Origin: SVTX01 sp045659745
GTDB taxonomy: Bacteria > Bacillota > Clostridia > Oscillospirales > CAG-272
Assembly (NCBI GenBank): GCA_045659745.1
Contig: JAZRCL010000068.1
Span: forward strand, 1 to 33,702
Length of the DNA: 33,702 nt
Direction of reading: 5' to 3'
Shown here: piece after piece, positions 1-8,402 of the stretch
How positions within the stretch are numbered: position 1 is the stretch's first letter
Layout: the number at the start of each line of letters is the position of its first letter
Program-made: the position numbers and the translations under genes
The notes under the pieces: generated by a model
What the model was told of the DNA's origin: nothing
What the model saw: the letters and a program-made list of their open reading frames with translations, nothing else
Database searches by the model: none

Positions 1-855
1 GTTGTAAGATCGAGCGATGGAAAGATGCACCCCACCGCCGCGGCACTTTTGATGTTTGGATACGAATATGAGATTGTGAAAGAATTTCTTGCATACTTTC
101 TTGATTATCAAGAGCAGTTCGATCCCAACACCCGTTGGACAGACCGAATCGTCTCCTCGTCGGGTGATTGGAGTGGAAATGTATATGATTTCTATTTCCG
201 CGTTTACAACAAGATTACGCAGGATATTAAAGTTCCGTTCAAGCTTGAGGGCGGAGATCGTATCGACGATACACCCGTGCACAAGGCACTCAGAGAGGCT
301 CTTGCAAATTGTTTGATAAATGCTGACTATTACGGCAGACAAGGTCTTGTTATCATCAAGAAGAATGACGTTACCACGCTTTCCAATCCCGGCGGCTTCC
401 GTATCGACGTTGAGGCGGCAAAGAGTGGAGGCGTTTCCGACCCTCGTAACAGTACGCTTATTAAGATGTTTAACCTCATTGATGTAGGTGAGCGCGCGGG
501 TAGCGGTATTCCTAACATCTTCAGCGTTTGGAAAAAGCAAGGTTGGTCTGCACCCGTTATCAACGAGAGTTTTGAACCCGATAGAATCACTTTATCGCTG
601 GTAATTGGAAAAAGCGGCGATAAAAAAGTGGCGATAAAAAACGGCGATAAAAAAACGGCGGCAAAAACTGTCGCACATAAGCAAGCTATTATTTCCTATC
701 TTACCGAAAATGTTTCGGCAAAGAGCGCTGAGATCGCCGAACTTCTCGGATTGAAGCCTTCGAGGGCGAAAGAGATTCTTGGTGAGATGGTGGATGAGGA
801 AATCATTATTGCTGAAGGCGGCAATAAGAATCGCGTATATAAGTTGAAAGCGTAA
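1..855 (+). CDS. AlbA_2/Schlafen-type ATP-binding regulator, 5'-truncated by window
   Basis: The reading frame is open to the first base, so the N-terminus (expected AlbA_2/AAA_4 nucleic-acid-binding domain) lies outside the window; the ATG at 25 is internal. The visible 284 residues include a stretch typical of the family just after the AlbA_2 domain (PTAAALLMFG), then a GHKL-like ATPase part (REALANCLINADY, then LSNPGG and GERAGSGIPNIF). A Lys/Asp-rich linker of GDKK repeats leads to a C-terminal winged helix (about the last 60 residues). Such COG2865-type proteins often accompany type I restriction genes as presumed regulators. It sits 26 bases before hsdR on the same strand and probably shares its transcript. 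The role as transcriptional regulator is inferred from the family. Confidence 0.8.
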   Translation, partial: VVRSSDGKMHPTAAALLMFGYEYEIVKEFLAYFLDYQEQFDPNTRWTDRIVSSSGDWSGNVYDFYFRVYNKITQDIKVPFKLEGGDRIDDTPVHKALREALANCLINADYYGRQGLVIIKKNDVTTLSNPGGFRIDVEAAKSGGVSDPRNSTLIKMFNLIDVGERAGSGIPNIFSVWKKQGWSAPVINESFEPDRITLSLVIGKSGDKKVAIKNGDKKTAAKTVAHKQAIISYLTENVSAKSAEIAELLGLKPSRAKEILGEMVDEEIIIAEGGNKNRVYKLKA

Positions 856-881
856 CTTGATATTCAAAAACGGAGGTTTTT

Positions 882-3620
882 ATGAAACCTGAAGAAAAAG
901 CTCGATTAACAATCGATAAAAAGTTAGTAGAATCAGGCTGGGTAATTCAAGATGTCAAATCCTTGAATCTGTCAGCTTCTCTCGGTGTTGCTGTTCGGGA
1001 GTTTCCGACGAGCACGGGACCTGTGGATTATGCTCTTTTCATAGAAGGAGTACCCGTAGGTGTTATAGAGGCCAAGAAAACGGATGAAGGGGAAAATATA
1101 ACTGCTGTTGAGGGGCAGTCTTCTCGTTATGCAAACAGCACGTTCAAATGGATCAAAGGTATCTACAGCATTCGCTTTGCATACGAAGCGACGGACAAGC
1201 TCACTCGCTTTACCGATTATAACGATATTAAATATCGTTCAAGAACAGTATTCTCCTTCCATCGTCCTGAAACGCTGAGCGCTCTTTTGAAGCATGCGGA
1301 TACAGTTCGGAATAATATGAAACACTTTCCCGAATTCGATTCTACAGGATTCCGTAAGTGTCAGATTGCTGCTATCGAAAATCTCGATAAATCCTTTGCG
1401 GATAACCGTCCGAAAGCTTTGGTGCAAATGGCAACGGGCGCAGGAAAGACGTTTACGGCTATCACTGCTGCATACCGACTTTTGAAATACGGCAAAATGA
1501 ACCGTATTCTTTTCCTCGTGGATACTAAAGGTCTTGGCGAGCAGGCAGAGCGTGAGTTCTTGGCATACAGACCGACGGATGATAACCGTTCCTTCTCGCA
1601 GATTTATGGTGTACATAGACTCAAATCCTCGTATATTCCCGAGGGTGTACAGATCTGCATCAGTACCATTCAGAGAATGTATTCCATCCTCAAAGGCGAC
1701 GAGCTTGACGAATCTGTTGAGGAAACCTCTTTCAATGAGTTTGTAACGGCAGACTCAAAAGCTCCCAAAGAGGTGGTTTATAACGAAAAATATCCGCCCG
1801 AATTTTTTGATTGCATCATTGTTGACGAATGCCACCGCTCTATTTATAACGTGTGGAATCAGGTGCTCGAATATTTCGATTCCTTTATTATCGGTCTGAC
1901 CGCAACTCCCGATAAGCGTACCTTTGCGTTTTTCAATGAGAATGTGGTCAGCGAATATCCCCGTGAACAAGCAATCATTGACGGTGTAAACGTAGGTGAG
2001 GATATATTCCTTATTGAAACCAATATAGGCAAAAACACGACGCACATTATGAAACAGATGATAGAGGTACGTAGCCGCCTATCTCGTGAAAAGCGCTGGA
2101 AACAGCTTGATGAGGATGTAGACTATACACCCTCGCAGCTTGATAGGGATATAGTCAATCCAAGTCAAATCCGCACTGTAATTCGCACGTTCAAAGAAAA
2201 CGTGTTTACGTCATTATTCCCTCGACGTAAAGAAGTGCCAAAAACGCTGATTTTCGCTAAAACCGATAGTCATGCAGACGATATCATTCAAATTGTCCGT
2301 GAGGAATTTGGCGAGGGCAACGAGTTCTGCAAGAAGATTACATATTCCGCCGAGAACCCCGAAAGCGTTTTAAGCTCTTTCCGCAATGACTACTATCCCC
2401 GTATTGCCGTTACCGTTGATATGATTGCAACGGGTACGGATGTAAAGCCTATCGAGTGCTTGATCTTTATGCGAGATGTGCGTAGCAAGAACTATTTTGA
2501 GCAGATGAAAGGTCGCGGAACCCGCACGCTCTCCAAGGATGATCTCCAAAAGGTCACGCCCTCTGCAACCGACAACAAAGACCATTTTGTTATCGTGGAT
2601 GCCGTTGGTGTTACGAAATCCAAAAAATCCGACACTCGTACTCTTGAGCGTAAACCGTCTGTTAGTATGAGGGAACTGATGATGAACGTAGCTCTCGGTG
2701 ATAAGAGTGAGGATACGCTCACATCACTTGCAAACCGTGTCATTCGTCTGAATAGCCAAATGACACCGAGCGAAAAGAAAGAGTTTGCAGGAACAGTTGG
2801 TGATAGCGCAGGTCAGATTGCAGAAAAGCTTTTGAACGCCTTTGACGAGGATGCGATTCGCCATAAGGCACAGGAGCAGTTTGCAACTGCAGAACCTACT
2901 GAAGAACAACTGATAGATGCAAAGAAGACATTGGTGGTCGAGGCGGTTGCGCCTTTCCAAAAGCCCGAAGTGCGTGAATATATCGAGAACGTGCGCCGTA
3001 GTCACGACCAGATTATCGACAACGTCAATCTTGACGAGGTGCTGTTTGCCGGATTCGACTCGCAGCAAGAAGAAAATGCCGACCGTGTAATTTCGTCCTT
3101 CCGTGAGTTTATTGATGAGAACAGAGATGAAATTATTGCTCTGCGTATCATTTACAATCAGAATTACAAAGACCGTCCGATGGCGATTGAAGGTCTGAAG
3201 GCTCTGTACGAAAAGCTGAAAGCCAAGGGTATCACCGTAGAACGTCTTTGGGATTGCTATGCCATTAAGAAACCCGAAAAGGTAAAACGCGGTACAATGG
3301 CACAGCTTGCAGATCTTATCTCCATTATTCGCTTTGAAATGGGATACACCGAAAATCTTGCTCCGTTTGCGGATAGAGTGAACTATAACTTTATGCAGTG
3401 GACTCTACGCCGCAATGCTGGTGCAGTACACTTTACGGATGAGCAGATGGAATGGCTCCGCCTTGTCAAAGACCATATTGCCGTATCTTTGAGCATTGAA
3501 ACAAGTGATCTTGACCTCAATCCCTTTGACCGCAAAGGTGGTCTTGGACGCTTCTACGAGGTGTTCGGCGAGAGTTATGAAGCAATTTTGATGGAAATGA
3601 ATATAGAATTGGTGGCGTAA
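882..3620 (+). CDS. hsdR: Type I restriction enzyme R subunit (HsdR), EcoEI-like
   Basis: This is the motor and nuclease subunit of a type I restriction-modification complex: ATP-driven DNA translocation followed by cleavage of unmodified DNA. It has 912 residues, full length for the EcoEI type. The N-terminal PD-(D/E)XK nuclease shows Asp49, then Glu63-Ala-Lys65. The SF2 helicase has Walker A ATGAGKT at 184-190, a DECH box at 315-318, ATPDKR soon after, and a motif VI-like QMKGRGTRT. The C-terminal part matches the EcoEI R C-terminal region. An ATG preceded by GGAGG fixes the start. The gene ends directly against the next ATG (stop 3618-3620), so translation is probably coupled. Codon use resembles hsdM, not the AT-rich genes between them. 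Confidence 0.96.
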   Translation: MKPEEKARLTIDKKLVESGWVIQDVKSLNLSASLGVAVREFPTSTGPVDYALFIEGVPVGVIEAKKTDEGENITAVEGQSSRYANSTFKWIKGIYSIRFAYEATDKLTRFTDYNDIKYRSRTVFSFHRPETLSALLKHADTVRNNMKHFPEFDSTGFRKCQIAAIENLDKSFADNRPKALVQMATGAGKTFTAITAAYRLLKYGKMNRILFLVDTKGLGEQAEREFLAYRPTDDNRSFSQIYGVHRLKSSYIPEGVQICISTIQRMYSILKGDELDESVEETSFNEFVTADSKAPKEVVYNEKYPPEFFDCIIVDECHRSIYNVWNQVLEYFDSFIIGLTATPDKRTFAFFNENVVSEYPREQAIIDGVNVGEDIFLIETNIGKNTTHIMKQMIEVRSRLSREKRWKQLDEDVDYTPSQLDRDIVNPSQIRTVIRTFKENVFTSLFPRRKEVPKTLIFAKTDSHADDIIQIVREEFGEGNEFCKKITYSAENPESVLSSFRNDYYPRIAVTVDMIATGTDVKPIECLIFMRDVRSKNYFEQMKGRGTRTLSKDDLQKVTPSATDNKDHFVIVDAVGVTKSKKSDTRTLERKPSVSMRELMMNVALGDKSEDTLTSLANRVIRLNSQMTPSEKKEFAGTVGDSAGQIAEKLLNAFDEDAIRHKAQEQFATAEPTEEQLIDAKKTLVVEAVAPFQKPEVREYIENVRRSHDQIIDNVNLDEVLFAGFDSQQEENADRVISSFREFIDENRDEIIALRIIYNQNYKDRPMAIEGLKALYEKLKAKGITVERLWDCYAIKKPEKVKRGTMAQLADLISIIRFEMGYTENLAPFADRVNYNFMQWTLRRNAGAVHFTDEQMEWLRLVKDHIAVSLSIETSDLDLNPFDRKGGLGRFYEVFGESYEAILMEMNIELVA

Positions 3621-4574
3621 ATGGATAATAAAAAGGAAAGCGAATTAGAATCAATAAAACTTTCAACACAAGCTCTTGAAGGAATCTCTAAAACGTCGCA
3701 CTCTGCTCAACTGCAAGAATTATCAATGGCTATGCAAAAATTAAGCTCAGTAGTTATTTCCACATATTATAGCGATGCCATGCAAGCTGCTATCAATATT
3801 GGAAATAGGATAGCAGAAACCATCAAATCCATTGATTTTAAGCCTCTTATTCAAGGGCTTTATGAAGTTATAATTCCAATCAAATATATTAACCTGTTAC
3901 AACAATTAAAATGGCCCATTTTTTTAATTGACGATGACAATTTAAGGCAGAGTATTTTGAATGCATGCACTGATGAGAAGGATGCAGAAAAGGCAAAAGA
4001 CATTATATTTAACTATTGTACGAAGGATTTTTTAACAACAATTGAGAACGATTGGAATAACTGTCCTGTAATTTGCGAGGAACGAAAAGAGGTTTTGTCC
4101 GAAGCAATATTAATGCACAATAATGCCCATTACTACGCATCAACATCCATGCTAATGTGTCAAATATATGGTGTTGCCTCTGATATTGTTTGTTTAGCAA
4201 AGAAGAACGGTTTGGAATTAGATGACGAAGAAAAAGGAATCATAGCAGATTATTTTAAAATTGCGCTCGAAGATATTGATAAGGAAAAGGGCAAATTGCT
4301 CCAAATGACTGCAATGACAGAAAGCGGACAATTATTTTGGGAAGCGATGGCAGACTATCTCCAAAAAGAAATCCTAAGTTCTTCTGACTCTAAAAAACGA
4401 TGGGAGACCCAGCCTCTTAGAAATAAAATATGTCATGGTGATCAACTGAATTTTGGGACAAAAGAACACTCGCTTAAAGCAATTCTTACAATAGATATGC
4501 TGGTTCAATTGGCATACGAAATAAATCATATTATTGAGTTAACAAATAATACAGTAGAGAAAGACGAGGAATGA
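3621..4574 (+). CDS. HEPN-like protein of unknown function in the type I RM operon
   Basis: The 317-residue, mostly helical, AT-rich protein starts at the base after the hsdR stop. The only recognisable signature is near the C-terminus: Arg267-Asn268-Lys-Ile-Cys-His272-Gly, which fits the R-X4-6-H motif of HEPN ribonucleases and HEPN-fold proteins (often RNxxxHG). The flanking pattern, helix - RNxxxHG - N[FY]GT - helix, also resembles HEPN proteins. No signal peptide or membrane segment is clear, although residues 85-110 are hydrophobic. If the motif is active the product could be an RNA-cutting effector or toxin working with restriction; an inactive structural HEPN is equally possible. Function unknown; the HEPN call is inference from one motif. 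Confidence 0.6.
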   Translation: MDNKKESELESIKLSTQALEGISKTSHSAQLQELSMAMQKLSSVVISTYYSDAMQAAINIGNRIAETIKSIDFKPLIQGLYEVIIPIKYINLLQQLKWPIFLIDDDNLRQSILNACTDEKDAEKAKDIIFNYCTKDFLTTIENDWNNCPVICEERKEVLSEAILMHNNAHYYASTSMLMCQIYGVASDIVCLAKKNGLELDDEEKGIIADYFKIALEDIDKEKGKLLQMTAMTESGQLFWEAMADYLQKEILSSSDSKKRWETQPLRNKICHGDQLNFGTKEHSLKAILTIDMLVQLAYEINHIIELTNNTVEKDEE

Positions 4575-4577
4575 TAA

Positions 4578-4985
4578 ATGAGTTTTTATGATGCGTTTAA
4601 AGATGTTATAAGTGTAGCACAAAAAGCAGACAATGTGGAGTTATATCGGCAGTTGATCGATTTGAGTGCTCAAGCGTTGGATCTGCAAGCTGAAATTGCA
4701 ACGTTGAAAGAAGAAAACGCTGCATTAAAAAAGAAGCAAGAAGTATCCTCTTTTCTTAAAAGGCACACAGAGTCTTTTATTACAAAAGAGGGGGAAGAAC
4801 CTGCTTTGCGCTATTGTTCTCATTGTTGGGATGCGGACGAGAAATTGGTACAATTAGTATGCGATGAAGAAGATGGGACCTTCGTTTGCCCTCATTGTAA
4901 AATGAAGGGAATATTTGATGTTCAAAGACATAATCTTTGGAGAAAAAGACAGTTAGAAGGTTATTCAAATTTAACTATTATTTAG
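4578..4985 (+). CDS. Small coiled-coil/zinc-ribbon protein
   Basis: This is a 135-residue protein. Residues about 28-58 form a heptad-like coiled coil (repeated L, E, K with ALKEENAALKKK-type spacing). The C-terminal half carries a zinc ribbon with two knuckles, CSHC at about 79-82 and CPHC at about 103-106, plus Cys95. It starts three bases after the previous stop, in the same AT-rich block between hsdR and hsdS. Similar short zinc-ribbon proteins occur in phage and restriction loci, without a known function as far as I can tell. It could be an adaptor or DNA-binding accessory subunit. I recognise the fold type only. Confidence 0.6.
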   Translation: MSFYDAFKDVISVAQKADNVELYRQLIDLSAQALDLQAEIATLKEENAALKKKQEVSSFLKRHTESFITKEGEEPALRYCSHCWDADEKLVQLVCDEEDGTFVCPHCKMKGIFDVQRHNLWRKRQLEGYSNLTII

Positions 4986-5019
4986 TTTCAAATTAAAACA
5001 CATAAGAGGAATTTAGACA

Positions 5020-6183
5020 ATGAACAACAAATGGAGATATGTTCCTTTTACAGATGTTTTTGACTGGTGTTCGAAATCTAATATTGGTTCGCGAGAAGCA
5101 GTTGAAAACGGAAAATACAAACTATTTGTTGCAAGTGCAACAGAGATTAAACGTTATTATGAATTTTTGGAAAACGGCGAAAGAATAGTATTTGGCACTG
5201 GCGGAAACCCATGCATACATTATGTAAATGAAGCCTTTTCGTATACTAATCATACTGAATGTGCAAGGTCAAAGTCCGAAGATGTTTTTGTAAAATTTTA
5301 TTATTATTATTTACAAAAAGATAGATACAAAGATCTTCAAAGCACATTTGTTGGCGGTGGGATTAAAAACTCTTCCAAGAAAAAGATTGGCTCGTTGTTG
5401 GTTCCGCAAATTGATTATGATGAGCAAAAGCGTATTGTCGCCAAAATTGAAGAACTTTTCTCTGAGCTTGATAACGGTGTTGAAACGCTGAAAAAGACAA
5501 AGCAACAGCTTGCGGTATATCGTCAGGCAGTGCTAAAAGAGGCTTTTAGTTTTAACAGTAGCGAAATTGTAGATACTGATTTGAATCACATTATTTCGGT
5601 ATTAACTGACTATCATGCAAATGGCAGTTATGAAACGTTAAAGGCCAATGTAACATTATTAGATACTCCAGACTATGCGATAATGGTACGATCTACAAAT
5701 TATGAGAACAACGATTTCTCCAATGATGTCAAATACATAAATAAACATAGTTACGACTTTTTAAAGAAAAGTCAACTTTTTGGAAATGAAGTTTTAATGG
5801 GAAAAATCGGAAATGCGGGACGTGTTTATTTTGTGAAAAAGCTTGATAAACCAATGTCCCTTGCGATGAATATGTTTGCTATGAGATTCAATGAAGAGAT
5901 TGATAGCAAATATGTTTATTATTATCTTCTTTCACCAACAGCAAAACGCGATATAAAAAAATATGTTAAAGGGGTTGGAACTCCAACCATAGATAAAAAA
6001 TCCGTAAGAGCCATAAAAATTCAATATCCACAATCAAAGTCATTACAACAAGAAATTGTACAAAAAATTGAATCAAAATTATCAGTTTGCGATAGCATTG
6101 AACAAACAGTTGACACCGCTTTGCAACAAGCCGAAGCTATGCGTCAGAGCATTTTGAAAAAAGCATTTGAGGGGGAATTATAA
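5020..6183 (+). CDS. hsdS: Type I restriction enzyme specificity subunit (HsdS)
   Basis: This 387-residue DNA-recognition subunit gives both methylation and restriction their target sequence. It has the standard two-fold layout: target recognition domain 1 (about 1-130), a central conserved helix (motif EQKRIVAKIEELFSELD, then an Arg-Gln-Ala-Val-Leu-Lys end), target recognition domain 2 (about 190-335), and a second conserved helix (QQEIVQKIESKLS then QSILKKAFEGEL). The recognition domains are AT-rich, as usual for exchanged domains. AGAGGA precedes the ATG. The stop TAA shares its last A with the next ATG. Only one specificity gene is visible and no inverted copies of its domains were seen, so there is no sign here of shuffling by recombination. 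Confidence 0.94.
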   Translation: MNNKWRYVPFTDVFDWCSKSNIGSREAVENGKYKLFVASATEIKRYYEFLENGERIVFGTGGNPCIHYVNEAFSYTNHTECARSKSEDVFVKFYYYYLQKDRYKDLQSTFVGGGIKNSSKKKIGSLLVPQIDYDEQKRIVAKIEELFSELDNGVETLKKTKQQLAVYRQAVLKEAFSFNSSEIVDTDLNHIISVLTDYHANGSYETLKANVTLLDTPDYAIMVRSTNYENNDFSNDVKYINKHSYDFLKKSQLFGNEVLMGKIGNAGRVYFVKKLDKPMSLAMNMFAMRFNEEIDSKYVYYYLLSPTAKRDIKKYVKGVGTPTIDKKSVRAIKIQYPQSKSLQQEIVQKIESKLSVCDSIEQTVDTALQQAEAMRQSILKKAFEGEL

Positions 6184-7568
6184 TGATTGCTAATACAACA
6201 AACATTCTTGGAATAAACACCCCATTTGGATCAATGAATTATAAGGGCTTTATACATAATAATTTTCGTTCAGCAACATCCTTTATGGATTATGATGCCG
6301 TTTTAATAGATACGAGTTATTTGGCACGTCATTATGAAGCGGATCCTTGCAGAACTTTTGAAGGAAAAAGAATGATTTCGGAAGATGAATCGTGCTTGAT
6401 TTTGGAGGAGTATTCGCTAATCAAAACTCAACTAATTGAACTGCTTAAGCAAGGGAAAAATGTATTTGTTCTTATGGCAACTAACGAGAACTGTTATATT
6501 TATAACAAACATAACGAGTTGGGTAGAGCAGGAAAAAAACTTCGCGGACTCTATCCTGTAACAGAGTTTAATATGTTTTCTTTTTTACCTATAGATTTAA
6601 AGCCAACTATGGTTAGCGGAGAAAAGTTTAATATAACTTGTCAGCCTCCGTATTCTACGTTCTTTCAAGCAACAAGAGACATAGTATATTATGACGCATA
6701 TTTTGAAGTCCCTAAAAAATCATCATTGTTGACATTACCCAATAGTGATAAATCAATTTCAGCAGTTTTCGAATACGAAAAAGGCAAAATTATTATATTG
6801 CCGTATCCTTATGATGAGGGGAATTTTGATACTGAAAAAGAATGGAAGAAATACGCAAAAAAATATTTAGATGCATTGTTTGAGCTGAATCGTGCGTTGT
6901 GTTCAGAATCTAATTCGTATGAATTACCACTGTGGTCTAACAATGTAAAGATTCTTACCGAAGAGGACGAGGAAAACAAACTTGCACAGGAATTGAAGAG
7001 ACTTCAAAACATTCAAAATAGAATGAAAAAGCTTCAAAAGCACATTGAAGACATTCGAAAAAAGAAAATTTTGATTACTGCAAGCGGAACACCTTTGGAA
7101 GAGGTTGTACAAGAAACATTGCGGGAAATTGGATTTGTATTGTCAGAAACAGAAGTTGGTAGAAGTGACATTATTGCATCCTACAATGGAATTGATATTG
7201 TCGCCGAAATCAAAGGTGTTTCAAAAAGCGCTGCTGAAAAACATGCTGCACAATTGGAAAAATGGGTTGCACAGTTTATCGAGGAAAAAGAACACTCTCC
7301 AAAACCCATTCTCATTGTAAATGGATATTGTGATACACCTTTGTCAGAACGAGGAGAAGGTATATTTCCTAATCAAATGTTGAAATATTGTGAAGCAAGA
7401 GGACATGCTTTAATTACGACAACACAACTTTTATGCTTATATATCGAGATAAAGAAAAATCCAACTTGCGCTGAAGAAAGAATTACAGAGTTGCTTTCTT
7501 GTGTAGGCAAATATAAAAGATATCTTGATTATAATAATTACATAAGGTTAGAACAAAATGGTGATTAA
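6183..7568 (+). CDS. Flavodoxin-like domain fused to PD-(D/E)XK nuclease domain
   Basis: This is a 461-residue protein. Residues about 35-230 look like an alpha/beta Rossmann- or glutamine-amidotransferase-like domain (DAVLIDTSYL, then a GKNVFVLM strand, ending GKIIILPYPYDEG). Residues about 260-300 form a Lys/Glu-rich coiled coil. The C-terminal domain (about 303-440) fits a PD-(D/E)XK nuclease: Asp329 (GRSD), Glu342-Ile-Lys344 (AEIKG), then helix, ILIVNGYCDTP strand and ALITTTQLL strand. The fold is of the Mrr/RecB nuclease group. The gene overlaps the hsdS stop by one base, so it is translationally coupled and likely acts with the RM complex. A defence nuclease is the natural inference; I know no exact named family. 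Confidence 0.65.
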   Translation: MIANTTNILGINTPFGSMNYKGFIHNNFRSATSFMDYDAVLIDTSYLARHYEADPCRTFEGKRMISEDESCLILEEYSLIKTQLIELLKQGKNVFVLMATNENCYIYNKHNELGRAGKKLRGLYPVTEFNMFSFLPIDLKPTMVSGEKFNITCQPPYSTFFQATRDIVYYDAYFEVPKKSSLLTLPNSDKSISAVFEYEKGKIIILPYPYDEGNFDTEKEWKKYAKKYLDALFELNRALCSESNSYELPLWSNNVKILTEEDEENKLAQELKRLQNIQNRMKKLQKHIEDIRKKKILITASGTPLEEVVQETLREIGFVLSETEVGRSDIIASYNGIDIVAEIKGVSKSAAEKHAAQLEKWVAQFIEEKEHSPKPILIVNGYCDTPLSERGEGIFPNQMLKYCEARGHALITTTQLLCLYIEIKKNPTCAEERITELLSCVGKYKRYLDYNNYIRLEQNGD

Positions 7569-7571
7569 TTT

Positions 7572-8402
7572 ATGAAGGCATTAAAACATCCGGGACAATG
7601 TAAAATATGCGGACAAATGAAAGAACTAACCGAAGAACATATTCCGCCCAAGAATGCTTTTAACTCTACCAATGTTATGGTTTTGCCATTTGAAGAAGTT
7701 GTGAAAACTATGGCAGGGGCAGAGGGACGAATGCCTTGGGATACAAAAGGATTAAAAGGTACCGTTAAACAAGGAGGGCACAAGAAATATTGTCTTTGCC
7801 GAGAATGTAATAACAATACCGGCTCTTGGTATATGAGGGCATATACAGACTTCGCAAAAACAGTAAATGCAATGATCCAACAAGAGGGATTAACTGTTGG
7901 AAATGCATACTCGTTTGTAATTAAAAACTTATATCCATTACGCATTTACAAGGCAATGATGACACTGATATGTGATATAAACAATGATTGCTTGGGTGAT
8001 AAGAAGCTCCGCAAATTCCTTATGGATAAAGAAGATAAGAATATTGACACATCTAAATATTCGTTGTATATGTATTTTGTTTCCACACAAATGCCGCGAA
8101 TTAGTGGTCTGTCGGGAATCGTTAGTGTTAATAATGTAAAAGATTCCGTTTTAGTTTCTGAAATGTCATCATACCCGATTGGATTTGCACTTTATTTAGA
8201 TAAACCCGCAAACTATACACCTTTTGGTATAAATATAGATATGTTTGCTACATTTGATTATGATGCAAAATGTGATTTGCAATTTGGCGGTGTCCCTTAC
8301 TTGGATATAAATAGTCAATTTCCGGCAGACTATCGCTCCAAGGACGATATTGTGAAATGTGTTGAAAATACAGAGAAAGCGATGGAAAATAGAAATGAGT
8401 GA
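7572..8402 (+). CDS. HNH-endonuclease-like zinc protein
   Basis: This 276-residue protein begins three bases after the previous stop. Residues 10-13 form a CKIC knuckle, followed by LTEEHIPP (His about 23) and NAFN, then CLCRECNNNTGSWY around 73-86. The order Cys2 - EH(I/L)PP - Cys2-N - TG is that of a zinc-bound beta-beta-alpha-metal (HNH-like) nuclease. The remaining 190 residues are not recognisable. It overlaps the hsdM start by eight bases. It is AT-rich like its upstream neighbours. It could be a second nicking nuclease of the island; catalytic competence is unproven because the second HNH histidine is not obvious. Confidence 0.62.
   Translation: MKALKHPGQCKICGQMKELTEEHIPPKNAFNSTNVMVLPFEEVVKTMAGAEGRMPWDTKGLKGTVKQGGHKKYCLCRECNNNTGSWYMRAYTDFAKTVNAMIQQEGLTVGNAYSFVIKNLYPLRIYKAMMTLICDINNDCLGDKKLRKFLMDKEDKNIDTSKYSLYMYFVSTQMPRISGLSGIVSVNNVKDSVLVSEMSSYPIGFALYLDKPANYTPFGINIDMFATFDYDAKCDLQFGGVPYLDINSQFPADYRSKDDIVKCVENTEKAMENRNE

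Noticed and set aside
5020..6183. Possible phase-variable hsdS controlled by the recombinase at 11033
   Set aside because: No second hsdS, partial recognition domain or inverted repeat pair was found in the visible part; the idea would need DNA left of the window.
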